A stretch of DNA of 64,000 bases from Ixodes scapularis (taxonomy: Eukaryota; Arthropoda; Arachnida; Ixodida; Ixodidae). The DNA is taken from positions 41,347,543 to 41,411,542 of the forward strand of contig NW_024609837.1 in NCBI RefSeq assembly GCF_016920785.2, read 5' to 3'. The position numbers were made by a program, and so were the translations under genes. Positions 45,923-56,180 of this stretch are shown piece after piece. Numbering within the stretch: the first letter of the stretch is position 1; each line of letters begins with the position of its first letter. Under the pieces are notes generated by a model. The model did no database searches, had not been told where the DNA came from, and worked only from the letters and a program-made list of their open reading frames with translations.

Positions 45923-47393
45923 TCGCGGACAATATGAGCTGAAACAGCGCTCCGGCAGGCGCACGGTGCTACCTGCGCCGCCTGTAGCCTTGCTCCGCAC
46001 ACACGGCGCACCCTGAGGCCGAGATAAATTCTCTCTTGCGCTCTCTGCGCCGCTGCGCTCTTCCGGCCGTCTGCTAACGAGGCGGCGTGCGCGACAGCAG
46101 GCGTGTGTGCGGTAGGGCGGCAAAAGATTACACTTTTCGTCGTTCTTTTGGAACTGATTTACTTTAATGTATCGCGTTGAATCACGTAGAAAAAACACTG
46201 ACTGGGGAAGAAAAAATGCTGAAGTATCTTAAGTTGCAGCTGCGACTATCCTTTTTGAAAGTCACATTAAAAAACGTTGCAGGTTGTTTTTGTTTGGTTA
46301 AGTGCATGCACAAAGTAGGACATCGTAAAATATAGGCCAAAATTTGTATACCGGATTCAGTCCGGCTCCAAGGTAGCTACTTTTTTTTTATTGATCACAG
46401 CTGTTTATAATCCGATAAGCATATATGTTGCTGAGAAGGTTTTGTAACCTTGATTGGTATGAAAAGGTTCAATAATAGTATTTCTTTAACACTGGGCCGA
46501 CGTGTTTGTTTCAAACAAGACAAGTCGCTGACAAGACACCAGTTTTTTGTTTACAAATTCCTACTCTTAATAGAGTGGGACAAACAGTCATATATTTGCC
46601 GGGAGAAGGAGCTTGAAACTTAATTGAAAGAATATTCGCAGAGAACAATGTCAGACACAAAAGATTAATAGTCGGCGTGGAAGTTCAACTCCACCATAGA
46701 AGAAGATCGGGATCAAGGAGGCACCACACAAAACTATGCGCTGGTTAATGGCGTCAAGCAGTGTGTCAAAACCGTAGCATCAAGCTTTGTTCCAATCGGC
46801 AGAAGTCCGGTTCAGAGGTTCTGAGGCGCAGTAAAACTTACAAAATATGTTAATACCGCGTCATTCTTCCCTGACCCACGACCACCGCTCTCATCCTGTC
46901 TGGTAAGAAATCATAAAGCGCAGCCACGAAGTCTGGCTCGGGCCGAAGCCCCCCCCCCCCATTCACCTCCCGTTTTTCCACAACGCGGTGGAGAAGACGC
47001 CGTGACATGGCTATCTTGATGCGCCTCCAAACGTGTTCGATGATATCCAGACCGGCTCCTTTCGTGGACCAAGGCAGCTTCGTCAGCCAGCGCTTCTCCA
47101 GGAGATACGAGCGTGACAACGCATTTTCCACTTTGGCGCTTTCTTGAAATGCACTAAAATGCATGTTACCTGAAAACGTGAACATTGGGCTACACGGCAC
47201 ACGCATCGTGATGGTGGTTCCGTCTGCCAATATTTTCGCTAGCAGACGACCGGAAGAAGGCAGCGGCGCAGTGAGCGCAAGTGAGAATTTATCTCGGCCT
47301 CAGGGTGCGCCGTGTTAACCGAGCGATGCGACAGACGGCGCAGGTAGTACCGTGCACAGGTCGGAGCGCTGTTTCAGCTCATATTGTCCGCGA
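45923..47393 (-). mobile_element. Tc1/mariner-like element with about 160-bp TIRs
   Basis: Left terminus TCGCGGACAATATGAGCTGA and right terminus TCAGCTCATATTGTCCGCGA are exact inverses at the ends. They are flanked by TA at 45921-45922 and 47394-47395. Inverted similarity continues over about 160 bp (left to about 46081, right from about 47238), far longer than the roughly 30 bp of classical mariners. The enclosed transposase remnant is on the minus strand. A TA duplication is the signature of the superfamily. Confidence 0.85.
46850..47230 (-). pseudogene. Truncated Tc1/mariner transposase C-terminus
   Basis: 127 codons. The C-terminal two thirds read LTKLPWSTKGAGLDIIEHVW then RRIKIAMSRR, and near the end PDFVAALYDFLPDRMRAVVV and MTRY-stop. 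The P-W-x-x-K-G-x-x-L-x-I-I-E-x-V-W block is the region preceding and including the third acidic residue of the DDE/D transposase fold. The first two acidic residues and the HTH domain are missing. The ATG lies just inside the right terminal repeat and its first 40 residues are not typical. A C-rich run (46949-46961) has altered residues in the middle. Non-functional. Confidence 0.75.
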
Positions 47394-47395
47394 TA

Positions 47396-48640
47396 ATACG
47401 TGGACGCGTACGGTTTGACGGATGACGCATTAGCCGTTGGCTATCTCGGAATGCGTTTAGCCGGACCTAGTTTGGCGTGTGAATTCGCCCTGCGTGGCTG
47501 CTACGGATGTCTGCTTCTTCAAAGCTTCTTCAAAGAAGTCCAAGAATTTTTTGTGATGCGTTTAGTGTTCTATTCTACAAATGACAGCTTGTGCTACATC
47601 GTGTTGAATCTTCCTTCTCGTTTTTGTGTTTGAGTGGTTTTTCTTTTGCGTTGACCGTGTCGGACACCTCTCTCGGATTACACCATTCAAGTCCCGCCTC
47701 GTCAACGTAAGTGCGCTCCAACCTACTTCACGACAATTGATCGTTTTTCTAAAGGTATTCTTCCAGATTACCTCTAGAATTAGGCGTGTCTATCTCCTGG
47801 CAGCCGGGATAATATTTGTGCAGAATGCTTCGGCATTGGTGCGATTGCGCTACAAGCAGAAAGTTTAGATATGCCGCCGACAAAGTTTTGACGTGTCGCC
47901 AAAAACAACAAAGGCTCTTAATTACGCGTTCTAAAATTTGACGAGCGGTTTTACGAGTCGCTTGCAGAAAGATTGTTACGATTTTGCAAAATACTGGTAA
48001 ACAACGCTAGGTTACCGTCCTAATCTAAACCCTGAGATGAGGATAAATCAAATAACGGACAACTCTCACTGACTCAGGCTATATATTATGATGTTTCCTA
48101 ACCGGCTTGTCTACATACTTTCGCTTCTTGCAAGGGTTACCGTCTCGCGGACGGCACAAACCGATCCCCTGACGGCGGCGTCTCGGCGAGCTTGCAAACG
48201 AGGCCGCCGCCGACCGATCGCCGTCTGGCCGGGCTCGCGGTGTGACAATCGCCCGTACTTGGCCGGGAGCCCCGAAGGTGGGCTCGAAGCGGGGAAACGG
48301 CGTTATGTAACGATAGGCACAGGGCATCTACTCCAAGAATGGGCAAAAGCCGATGCAAAGGCGTGCGCGAACGTAAACAACGGTAGAAAAGTGCAGTTGC
48401 TCGCCGCTATGAGATGCGTGCCGCAAACTCGGTCATCCGCGGACGTATCCCTCTCCTCCCGCTCGTACTTTCTCTAACTTGACGGACACTCTGTCACTCT
48501 GTCTCGCGGTTCATGCCGACGAAACGATCGTCGGCATACCGGGTAATTGCTACAGCCGAGCGCGGCACAGTTTACCATTGCTCTCGCTGTAGAGGGTCGA
48601 AGAGTCAACCACCAGCATGGCAAATACCGTTTTTTTTTTG
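47396..48640. other. Spacer, no supported gene
   Basis: A GC-rich block at 48130-48480 with overlapping frames on both strands but no domain. A small palindrome GCCGACGAAACGATCGTCGGC (first and last eight bases pair) lies at 48513-48533. T-rich tract at 48630-48650. Confidence 0.4.
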
Positions 48641-49294
48641 TTTTTTTTTTATTCTTGCAAATTTGTTTTAAAAGAAGCCGTGAAAGCTACACTTATGCGG
48701 TTTCTGCGAGTGCGTTATACGCTTAGGGAGACGTTATGTAGTTTGCTAATCATTGCGATAAGTCGGAAAATTAATTGAAATTTATTATTAAATTTTAATT
48801 AGTGAAAGTAGACATATGGTTTCAATTAGAAACTTGCTGAGCCTCGTCTAAAACACCTAAATCTGTAATTTTTAGAAAGACTTTGAGCGCGTGTGAAGCG
48901 CAGTAGTGCGCTAAAGTTACCACTCGTTGACCAGGTACAAGGCTGGGGCTAGATAAGAGACAGGAAAATTGCGCGGGCGCCTTACCGAAACCGCTAGGCT
49001 TGTACCTGCTCCACGAGTGGTAACTTTAGTGCGCTTCTTACGCGCTGAAAGACTTTCTGAAAATGACTTATTTAGGGATTTTGGACGACACCCAGCAAGC
49101 TTCTTATTGGAACCGTATGTCTATTTTCACTAACTGAAAAGTTAATTAGTGAATTTTAGTTAATTAGCCGAGTAATCGCAAAGATTAGCCCTCCACGTAA
49201 TGTCCCCCTGGGCGTATAACTCACTCGCAGAAACCGCATAAGTGTAGCTTTCATGACTTCTTTTAAAAACAAATCTGCAAGAATAAAAAAAAAA
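48641..49294. mobile_element. Foldback (giant hairpin) element 1
   Basis: Inverted arms of about 300 bp face each other around a centre near 48968. ATTCTTGCAAATTTG matches CAAATCTGCAAGAAT inverted, TACACTTATGCGGTTTCTG matches CAGAAACCGCATAAGTGTA, and GCTAAAGTTACCACTCGT matches ACGAGTGGTAACTTTAGTGC. About 50 bp of loop separates the arms. No coding region. It shares an internal segment (TGGTTTCAATTAGAAA then a GCTGAGC-like box) with the larger foldback at 55388, so the two are one family. Confidence 0.85.
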
Positions 49295-49299
49295 TCACC

Positions 49300-49482
49300 C
49301 TGATATGGGAGGGAGATATACCCCTATTTTGCAGACCTAGATATGGATATATAAAAAAATGGGTGGATCTGGCTAGATAAGGCTTATATACACTAATGTG
49401 CTTGATATGGCCAGTTCTGCCCATTTTTTTATATCCATATATTTTTTTATGTAAGTCCATATCTGCCATTTTCGTAAGGGAG
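49300..49482. repeat. ATATGGCC-type repeat, copy 2
   Basis: Opposite orientation to 44473-44712. The right end CATATCTGCCATTTTCGTAAG is shared (first 20 bases CATATCTGCCATTTTCGTAA). Internal ATATCCATAT, TATGGCC and poly-T patterns are alike. It abuts the foldback element. Confidence 0.5.
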
Positions 49483-49696
49483 ACGCTAGTGGTGGTCGTG
49501 AGCTCTAAAAATGCGACTCGGATAATTTAAGCCGTTTTAGCATCGCTAGAGTAAAAAGGTGTAACTCTTGGTGACTGAAAACTTGGCGTGCGTGAGGTTT
49601 TCGTCACGTCCATATTCAACGGTAGAATAAACAAACCCGGGTTCTTTCAAATAAGAACAAACTGCGTAGTTGCTATCATTGCTGCTGCAATTCGAA
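49483..49696. other. Short spacer before the SINE
   Basis: No distinctive content. Confidence 0.4.
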
Positions 49697-49940
49697 GGAT
49701 CGGTTGCCGAGTGCGCTAGTGCTCACCAGCTCGGAGCCCCTCGAGCGGACGCTCGCTCTGCAGAACCCAGACATCCTGGGCTCAATCCCCTCCCCTGCCC
49801 GTTTCGATCTGCATGAGCATCGTACCGGCGTGCGCTTGTGTGTCACTACTGCGTGGTGCACGTTAAAGACCGCAGGCTAGCGGTTGTACTGCACCGGTGA
49901 AATTTCTCATCTATACCTGGGAGACAAGTTGCCCGTTGAG
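49697..49940 (+). repeat. tRNA-derived SINE (Ruka-like)
   Basis: GGTTGCCGAGTGCGCTAGTG gives a pol III A-box-like start. CCTGGGCTCAATCCCC at 49776-49791 is a B box (GGNTCAANCC). The tail carries GTGCACGTTAAAGACCGCAG, close to GTGCACGTTAAAGAACCCC, a segment I remember from tick SINEs. The copy is diverged (GACCGCAGG for GAACCCCAGG). It is probably inactive. Confidence 0.6.
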
Positions 49941-50505
49941 GCAGACTAAGTTCTAGGCTGTATAAACATACAGACAACCCCAATTCTTCTGCGATTGCTG
50001 CTGCAAGATTGAACGTTTTTAATTCAGGCTTTAATGCCGTTTCTAATATCGAAAAGTCGAGGTCTGCTGATTGGTCGATGCTGTGTCGCACTTTTAGTTT
50101 GCGCTCTAACCGCGGAAGGAATATTCGGTGCAGGCGCCGGCCTTTGCTCCGCCCATATGTCAAATTTTACCAATATACGGCTCCACTTTCCGGGAAAATT
50201 TGGCGCCCCCACCGTCCGCTGGACCCATTGTTTCGTTTTGCTGTAGGGCACGGGAAATTAAGAAGGGATCAAAGACGAAGTTGTCGTTCGTTTAATATTT
50301 AGTGATCTCAGAACGCAGAGAAGGAGGAAGGAAAGCCAAACAGGGTATGTGATCACCTTGTTTTCTGTTCGCTTTATTGTGTGAGCGTTCTGACTTCCTG
50401 ATGATAAGAAAAAATTGATCGTGCCACTTCCTAGATATATAAAGCGTTCGAGTCGGCACGGGCCTATGCCTCTGAACAAGTTTTGGCGCTAACGCGTGAC
50501 AAGCA
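49941..50505. other. Spacer with overlapping ORFs
   Basis: Frames on both strands at 49846-50302 show no recognised motif. Ordinary repeat-region spacer. Confidence 0.35.
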
Positions 50506-51013
50506 ACAGTGTTACTGGCAACGAGTTCCTTTTTTTTTTTTTTTGTAACATGTAACGTACTTGTTAGTTTTTCAATCCAGTAACGGGCAACGTACTTACG
50601 ATATTTCTTTCGGGCAACAGGTAACGGAAGTACGTTACTCGTAACGTTTTCTTCCCAAAACATAAAAAAATTACACCTCAATTTTTTTCGTGCTTCTAGG
50701 TGCCAAGCAATGTGAAGTTTAGAGGGTTTTATGCGTTTTCTTGTGTGTTTTTTCTTGTGAGCTTATGGGCGAAACCGCAAAAAAAATGTAAAGTAACTAT
50801 GTTTAGTGTATGCATAGACATATTTCCGGAAAAATGGCGCTTATGCGTACCTTTAACGTCAAAACAGTAAAACATCTTGATTTATAATTAGAAAAGTAAC
50901 GCCAAAGTAACCTGTGTTACTTTGTATTGGTAACGGTAACGCGTTTCTTTTATTTTGAAGTAGCGTAGGGCGGTAACGCATTCCTTTTATTTTGAAGTAA
51001 CCAGTATCGCGCT
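50506..51013. mobile_element. TAACG-rich DNA element fragment, hAT-like subterminal repeats
   Basis: CAGTGTTACTGGCAACGAG at the left and CCAGTATCGCGC at the right share TACTGG inverted. Both flanks hold clusters of GTAACG (50549-50650 and 50893-50980). The layout recalls non-autonomous hAT elements with CAGTG ends. No convincing 8-bp duplication was found, and the ends may be eroded. Confidence 0.5.
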
Positions 51014-51844
51014 TCATGACTTCGTTTCAGTAACAACTACAACAAATTGGTCTGTTTAATACCAGATATTTTAAGCGAACATCTAATCATTGAACAAATT
51101 ATTCAAAACTGTGGGTCTAACCACAGGTATAAACATGTATTCGACATGTGCCTTCTATTATGTGCAACGAAGTAAATATTTAAACATATATGAGTAATAC
51201 ATTTAACCACCTTTTTTGTATGTCTGTCATAATTTTTTTATTCAGCTACGTCAACTTTTTTGCAACTAGCGTACAAAAATTGTATATCTTTTATTTTTCT
51301 ATGCACTGTTCATTGTTTGTTATTAGTGTTTTTTCGTGTTGTGCCGAGTACTGCCAACCTAGAGAGGGGCAACGTAAGGCGGAGCATATCTGTTTTTTTG
51401 CCGTATTATTAGAGACTGTAAAGTATTTATAAGCAACCAACCAACAAAACAAACAAACAAACACTACTCTGAGCAGAACCACAATTCCCCCTATCCTAGA
51501 TGTCTCCTAGAATTTTTCGAAAAGGTATATTGCCGCCACTCCGGAGTCAGTGCCTTTCCGACTGTTTAATGAGGTAGGGGTTAGAGAGCCTAGATATAAT
51601 TGAGGGAGCAACTCATACCGTGGAGAACGTTTACAATATTAAGGCGGATACCTCCTGCGTCGATTGGTAGTACGTGCAAACGCTTTGCCTTCCCGCCTGC
51701 CGAGCAAAAAATCGAGAGTAAAGGAGGAAAACTTTGCAGATTATATACGCGTTCTTCACCTACTCTCAGCTCGTCTTGCTAAAGTGGCCCATAAACCCCA
51801 TGACTTTGGTCGAGCAGTTTGAAACGATTCGTAATTATCGCGGA
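51014..51844. other. Spacer, AT-rich
   Basis: Contains an ACAAACAAACAAACA run (about 51443). Frames at 51190-51432 and 51600-51782 lack motifs. Confidence 0.4.
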
Positions 51845-51907
51845 GCACAAGTTCATCTGCTTCTTTTGCAGAAGGTTGCAGTGACGTCAGAAAGACGTCA
51901 CTGCAAC
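51845..51907. repeat. CRE-containing palindrome
   Basis: GTTGCAGTGACGTC at 51875-51888 is the exact inverse of GACGTCACTGCAAC at 51894-51907, with a 5-bp centre. The upstream half (TTCATCTGCTTCTTTTGCAG) resembles the terminus of the element at 52072-52270. This is a half-copy or solo end of that family. Confidence 0.75.
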
Positions 51908-52071
51908 GCGACTCTGACGTCACGCTGCTGCGGTGGCGCTGCTGTCGACGTGGCACATGCACAGAAGCTTTACTTCATGCAAATCTAATTTATGTGCACG
52001 AGAAGTGCCCACACCTCACGTGGACAGACGCGGGCTTGTATGTAAACAACGCGTTGGCCTATGTGGAGAGT

Positions 52072-52270
52072 AAATTGTCTGCATCTTGCGCAGAGGTTGC
52101 GGTGACGTCAGGACGATACCGAGCACTGATTGGCTCTGATTGAAGTATATTCGGTAGACCTAACGGGAACTTGCTTTGAGGTCTACCCACTATCCTTTCA
52201 ATCAAAGCCAACCAGAGCTCGGCGTCGTCCTGACGTCACCGCAACCCCTGCGCAAGAAGCAGACGAATTT
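52072..52270. mobile_element. MITE with TIR AAATTCGTCTGCTTCTTGCG-type, TGACGTCA inside
   Basis: 199 bp. Left AAATTGTCTGCATCTTGCGC and right GCGCAAGAAGCAGACGAATT are near-inverses. The inversion runs through GGTTGCGGTGACGTCAGGAC and on to a centre at about 52171, so the element is one near-complete hairpin. Related to 51845-51907. Confidence 0.8.
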
Positions 52271-52515
52271 GCGCTTCGCACTGATGTCTAGTAGGGACGA
52301 ATCTACCGCTCGTGACGTAATCCCCGTTCAGAGAATAGACCGCGAATCTTTCTGAATAAAAGAAACAATATACAGAAACTTGTATATTCGAAGTGTTTCG
52401 TTGAGGCCGTGTTACAAGAAAATGGGTCCCCCATAATCAGTAATTATACCATGGCAAAAATAACCGGCTCCCTTGCAAGGCCAACTATTACACTCCATTC
52501 CGCATCACGATGGCC
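52271..52515. other. Short spacer
   Basis: No distinctive content. Confidence 0.4.
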
Positions 52516-52681
52516 TCGCAGCGGACGCTTTGAGCCACAGAATGCAATCGAATGCACGCTCTGTGAGTGTCGCGTGACGCACGGAAGGGGTGCAGCCACC
52601 TGGTGGGTGTTTGGTTGTGACGGTATACGCTCAAAGCGCTGGATTGGTTAGTATGGTTCAACTTCAGAGCGTCCGCTGCGA
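52516..52681. mobile_element. MITE with TIR TCGCAGCGGACGCT
   Basis: 166 bp. The terminal inverted repeat TCGCAGCGGACGCTTTGA against TCAGAGCGTCCGCTGCGA has one mismatch in 18. Non-coding. No obvious target duplication. Confidence 0.7.
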
Positions 52682-52771
52682 TCGGAGTTTAGACGTATAC
52701 TAGACAGGTCAACATACAGGAGACCATGCAATCCAGAGGAAAGGAGAACAAAAAATGAAAGACGTGTGCAG

Positions 52772-53095
52772 GCTCCCTGTAACGCCGAATTATATCGCAG
52801 CTCTTAAGGAGGAAGAGGAGGGGAAGGTACTGAGGGGAGGGTATGCCCCTCCCCCTACCTCCTTCTGCCCTCCTCCTCCTTCTCTCCGCGCGTTGTATCA
52901 GCGGTCGTTTCCCATAATGCAACGCGCAGCGTGAGGTCACGTGACCCTCGTGACGTCACTCGTGCCGTCACGAGTCCCGCACGTTGCATTATAGGACATT
53001 TCCCATAATGCACCGCGCGGTTACGCCGACGGCGGCGGCGACCGCGACGCCGCTCAAGCCGGAGACCGGCGTTTATGAGCTGCGCTCTAAAAAGT
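52772..53095 (-). mobile_element. Family G repeat, copy 2 (short form)
   Basis: The reverse orientation of the 29637-30731 element. CTCCCTGTAACGCCGAAT at the left and GAGCTGCGCTCTAAAAAG at the right match its inverted ends. It carries one GTCACGTGAC and two GTGACGTCAC-like sites, where copy 1 has many. The CCCATAATGC and GGACATTTCCCATAATGCACC hairpin (first 20 bases GGACATTTCCCATAATGCAC) is shared. Upstream similarity may extend to about 52749. This is the likely ancestral length of the element. Confidence 0.75.
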
Positions 53096-55387
53096 ACTGC
53101 AATAACAGATATTTGCGTAGATAGGCACACTTGACATTTACCAAAAAGGTGCTTGAAGAATCTCTAGTGGCGTCTTTAACGCTGTTTTTCGGGCTCACGT
53201 AATTGTGTCACTTCGGGGTCCTCGTTGGGACATTGCTGGCCTATTATTTTCGTACTTTTTACATCGGGAGTTTGTTTCTCTGACGATCTTTTCGGCTAAT
53301 ACGGCTCTTTTATGGTCTCCTAAATGATCATAAGTGGCAGGGGTTCGCTACGCACTGCTCTTCTTAAGTTCTAGGTGAGTGTAGGGGCCAGCCTCATAGC
53401 ACATTGTCTGTTAAAGAGGCGTTTTCAACCTTATCAGATTACTGCTCTATTTGGAAAACGAAAAATAACCGCTCTTGTAGACTTTCAACTCCGACGCTAC
53501 CAAGCATCGCTGTCAGAACCCTAGAAATCGTTCACTATCGGCAGCTGTATAGATCGTGCCGTCACGTCAAACCACATGCACACCATCGGCGACGCAGTCC
53601 TAATCACGGCGTCGTGGCACACACGAAAACTTACAAGGCAGAACACCCTCGCCAGCACCGTACTTCGGGAAGCAAGCTGAAGCGGTGCTAAGACGCCGAG
53701 ATTGATGCTCCCTTGTACACGAAAGGACTCCTTCCGGGGGAAAAAGAAAAGGCCGCGATGAATGTTAAGGGACCCGAGAGAAGGATAAGGACGCCTCTTC
53801 GCCACGACGACGGAAAGCCTCGACGTGTCCCAAGTGGCGAAGCAAAACCGCGACTCTGATGCCGTCGAGAGATAAACGACCGAATAAATATCCCGGAGCA
53901 GAAGGCGGATGAAAACGATGGGGGATCACGTTTTCTGTATAAATGCGCGGTGGGATTCCTGCATACGACGCGAGTTTACGCTTGGAAGTTGCAAAGTGTC
54001 TGAAAGTACATTATAGTCACAGTTAAGAGTCCTGAGGCCGTGTGTATGCGTGTTTTTATAAATTACTAATGAATACTTTCATAAAACTACATAATACTTT
54101 ATATAACGTTATTTATAGAAAATTAAATAAGGCTCTTATTTATTAAAAAAAAAAATTGGGCCACAATTTGTGCGCTTTGTTTCAAGTCAAACCGTAACTA
54201 AATCAAAATTTGAATATAACGTCCTATCGTATTGCGTAAAAACAAGAAGAAAAGACACACAAAAGGTTATCTTAGCTGTTACGAAAGCGAAGCATTCATA
54301 CAGGTTGTACTAAAGACGGTTATTGTACTAAAGAAAGCTAAAAAAAAGAGAATAGCACATAAATGTGAATACGCCCCTATAACGCCGATATTCCGGGTAA
54401 GCGTACAAATACCATTTGCAGAAGCTCCATAAAAGAAATACGCAAAAAAAGAAGACTGACATGTTGAATTAAGAATTATAACGAAACCAATAGTTTAGAA
54501 TATCTCAACAAAACTACCGACCAGATGATGTCAGCAAAGTGTAGTATGAAATTCATCGCCAACTGTATAAATTAAGTGAAAAAATAATACAAAGAAAATT
54601 TTAAAAAGTGCACGAAACAAAAAAAAAAGGAACAAAAATCTTCTATGTGCGAATTCAATATCCGGCCGTTTATGAAAATGCGGGTACTAGAAAAAGCCTC
54701 GTAGAGAAAGCAAAAATTGTCGGAATGTTCCATCCCTATCGAGGAGAATGCACAACTGCGGTCTGCGCAGCACAAGGTAACCCTCCAGTAACAACGCGCG
54801 GAATCGGAACCATCAAAAAAGATTGACGTGAGAAGTCCGATATTCCCTACGTTTTGTTGTGCAGCTACGTTAACCCAAACCACGATAACGGGGTTAAGGA
54901 TTCGCTGCGGTCACAGTTAAGCTCCCACGTAGTTGAGAAGAAGAACAGAAGGAAGCCTCCCTCGTTCCTGAACTATTACTTTTTATCTCGCTTCGTTTTC
55001 GTTAAATCCTCCGTGTTTTTATATTTGCTTTCATGCGGTAATCTGTGTTTCGTTCTCCGACACTCCGCGTCTTACTCCCGTGGCTCCGTGGGGTTGGCTC
55101 TGTCGAGCGAAGAGGCGAAGACGCCGGAAGAGCAACAGGGCTCTTCTCTTTGGCGCGACTCCGCGGTGTGTCAGACTGTCGCGGAATCCTTTATAGACTC
55201 GGTAGATCTCTGTAACTTAAGATGTAAACAACTAGCGCGCAAAACACCTTGGAAAAAACTTTACTTTTCTCAAATTGTCAAGAAAATATAAGTGTTACTC
55301 CAATCGGTTTTTAGAAAGCTTTCCGCAGCATTCGATTCCGTGCTTGTAAGTGAACGGAAGTTGGCGTGTGCGATGAAATACTGGACA
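53096..55387. other. Spacer with one TATA-like promoter
   Basis: CTGTATAAATGCGCGG at about 53937 has a good TATA box but no ORF follows clearly. The frame at 54854-55291 (145 codons, plus) and those at 53404-53691 and 54608-54826 show no domain. An LTR-type promoter is possible, but no partner LTR was found. Confidence 0.4.
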
Positions 55388-56180
55388 GGGTGTTTCACGA
55401 AAGGTGGAAAAATTCGATATTGCGAAAACTAGACGTCGCAACAAAAAAGGCTTGTGTCGTTTTGGTCCTGGGCCAGGGCCTATTTAGGAAAATCATTTAA
55501 ATCCGGGATAATTAGGTTGTTAATTACTTTTGCGTAATTAGCTTTTTGAATATTGTGTTTAAGAGCATGGTTTCAATTAGAAAAATGCTCAGCATCATTA
55601 AAAAACACTAAATCAACAAATTGCAGAACGATAGAAGGCACGCGAAGCATTTTATGGCTTTCTGAAAAACCGCACAAATTCGACGGGTTCTTAAGTTTCG
55701 GTTTGCTATCGGAGCGCATCTCGGCCCCGGCGGCACCACGCCCCGTGGAGAGATAGTGTAACCAACCTCTGCTGCGCTGTCATCGCGCGACGCAGCAGAG
55801 GCTGGTTGCACTATCTCTCCACGGCGCGCGATGCCGCCAGGGCCAAGAGGCGCTCCGATAGCAAACCGAAACTTAAAAACCCGTCGAATGTGTGTGGTTT
55901 TTCAGAAAGCCGTAAAATTCTTCCAGCTTTTCTATCGTTCTGAAATTTTTTGATTTCGTGTTTTTTGATGATGCTGATCAATTTTCTAATTGAAACCATG
56001 CCCTTAAACACGATTTTAAAAACGTTAATTACGCAAAAATAAATAAGAACCTAATTTTCCCGTACTTAAATGATTTTCCTAAATAGGCCCTGGCCCAGGA
56101 CCAAAACGGCACAAACCTTTCTTTGTTTCGATCGCGTAGTTTTTGCAATATTGAATTTGTCCACCTTTCGTGGAACATCA
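55388..56180. mobile_element. Foldback (giant hairpin) element 2, about 390-bp arms
   Basis: Left arm 55388-55776 and right arm 55789-56180 are near-perfect inverses with about a 12-bp loop. GTGTTTCACGAAAGGTGG matches CCACCTTTCGTGGAACAT, CCTGGGCCAGGGCCTATTTA matches TAAATAGGCCCTGGCCCAGG, and CCTCTGCTGCG at the tip matches CGCAGCAGAGG. Overall arm identity is high, judged by eye (roughly 90%). No coding region. The internal TGGTTTCAATTAGAAA box is shared with foldback element 1. Foldback DNA forms cruciforms and, if transcribed, long double-stranded RNA (inference). Confidence 0.93.
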
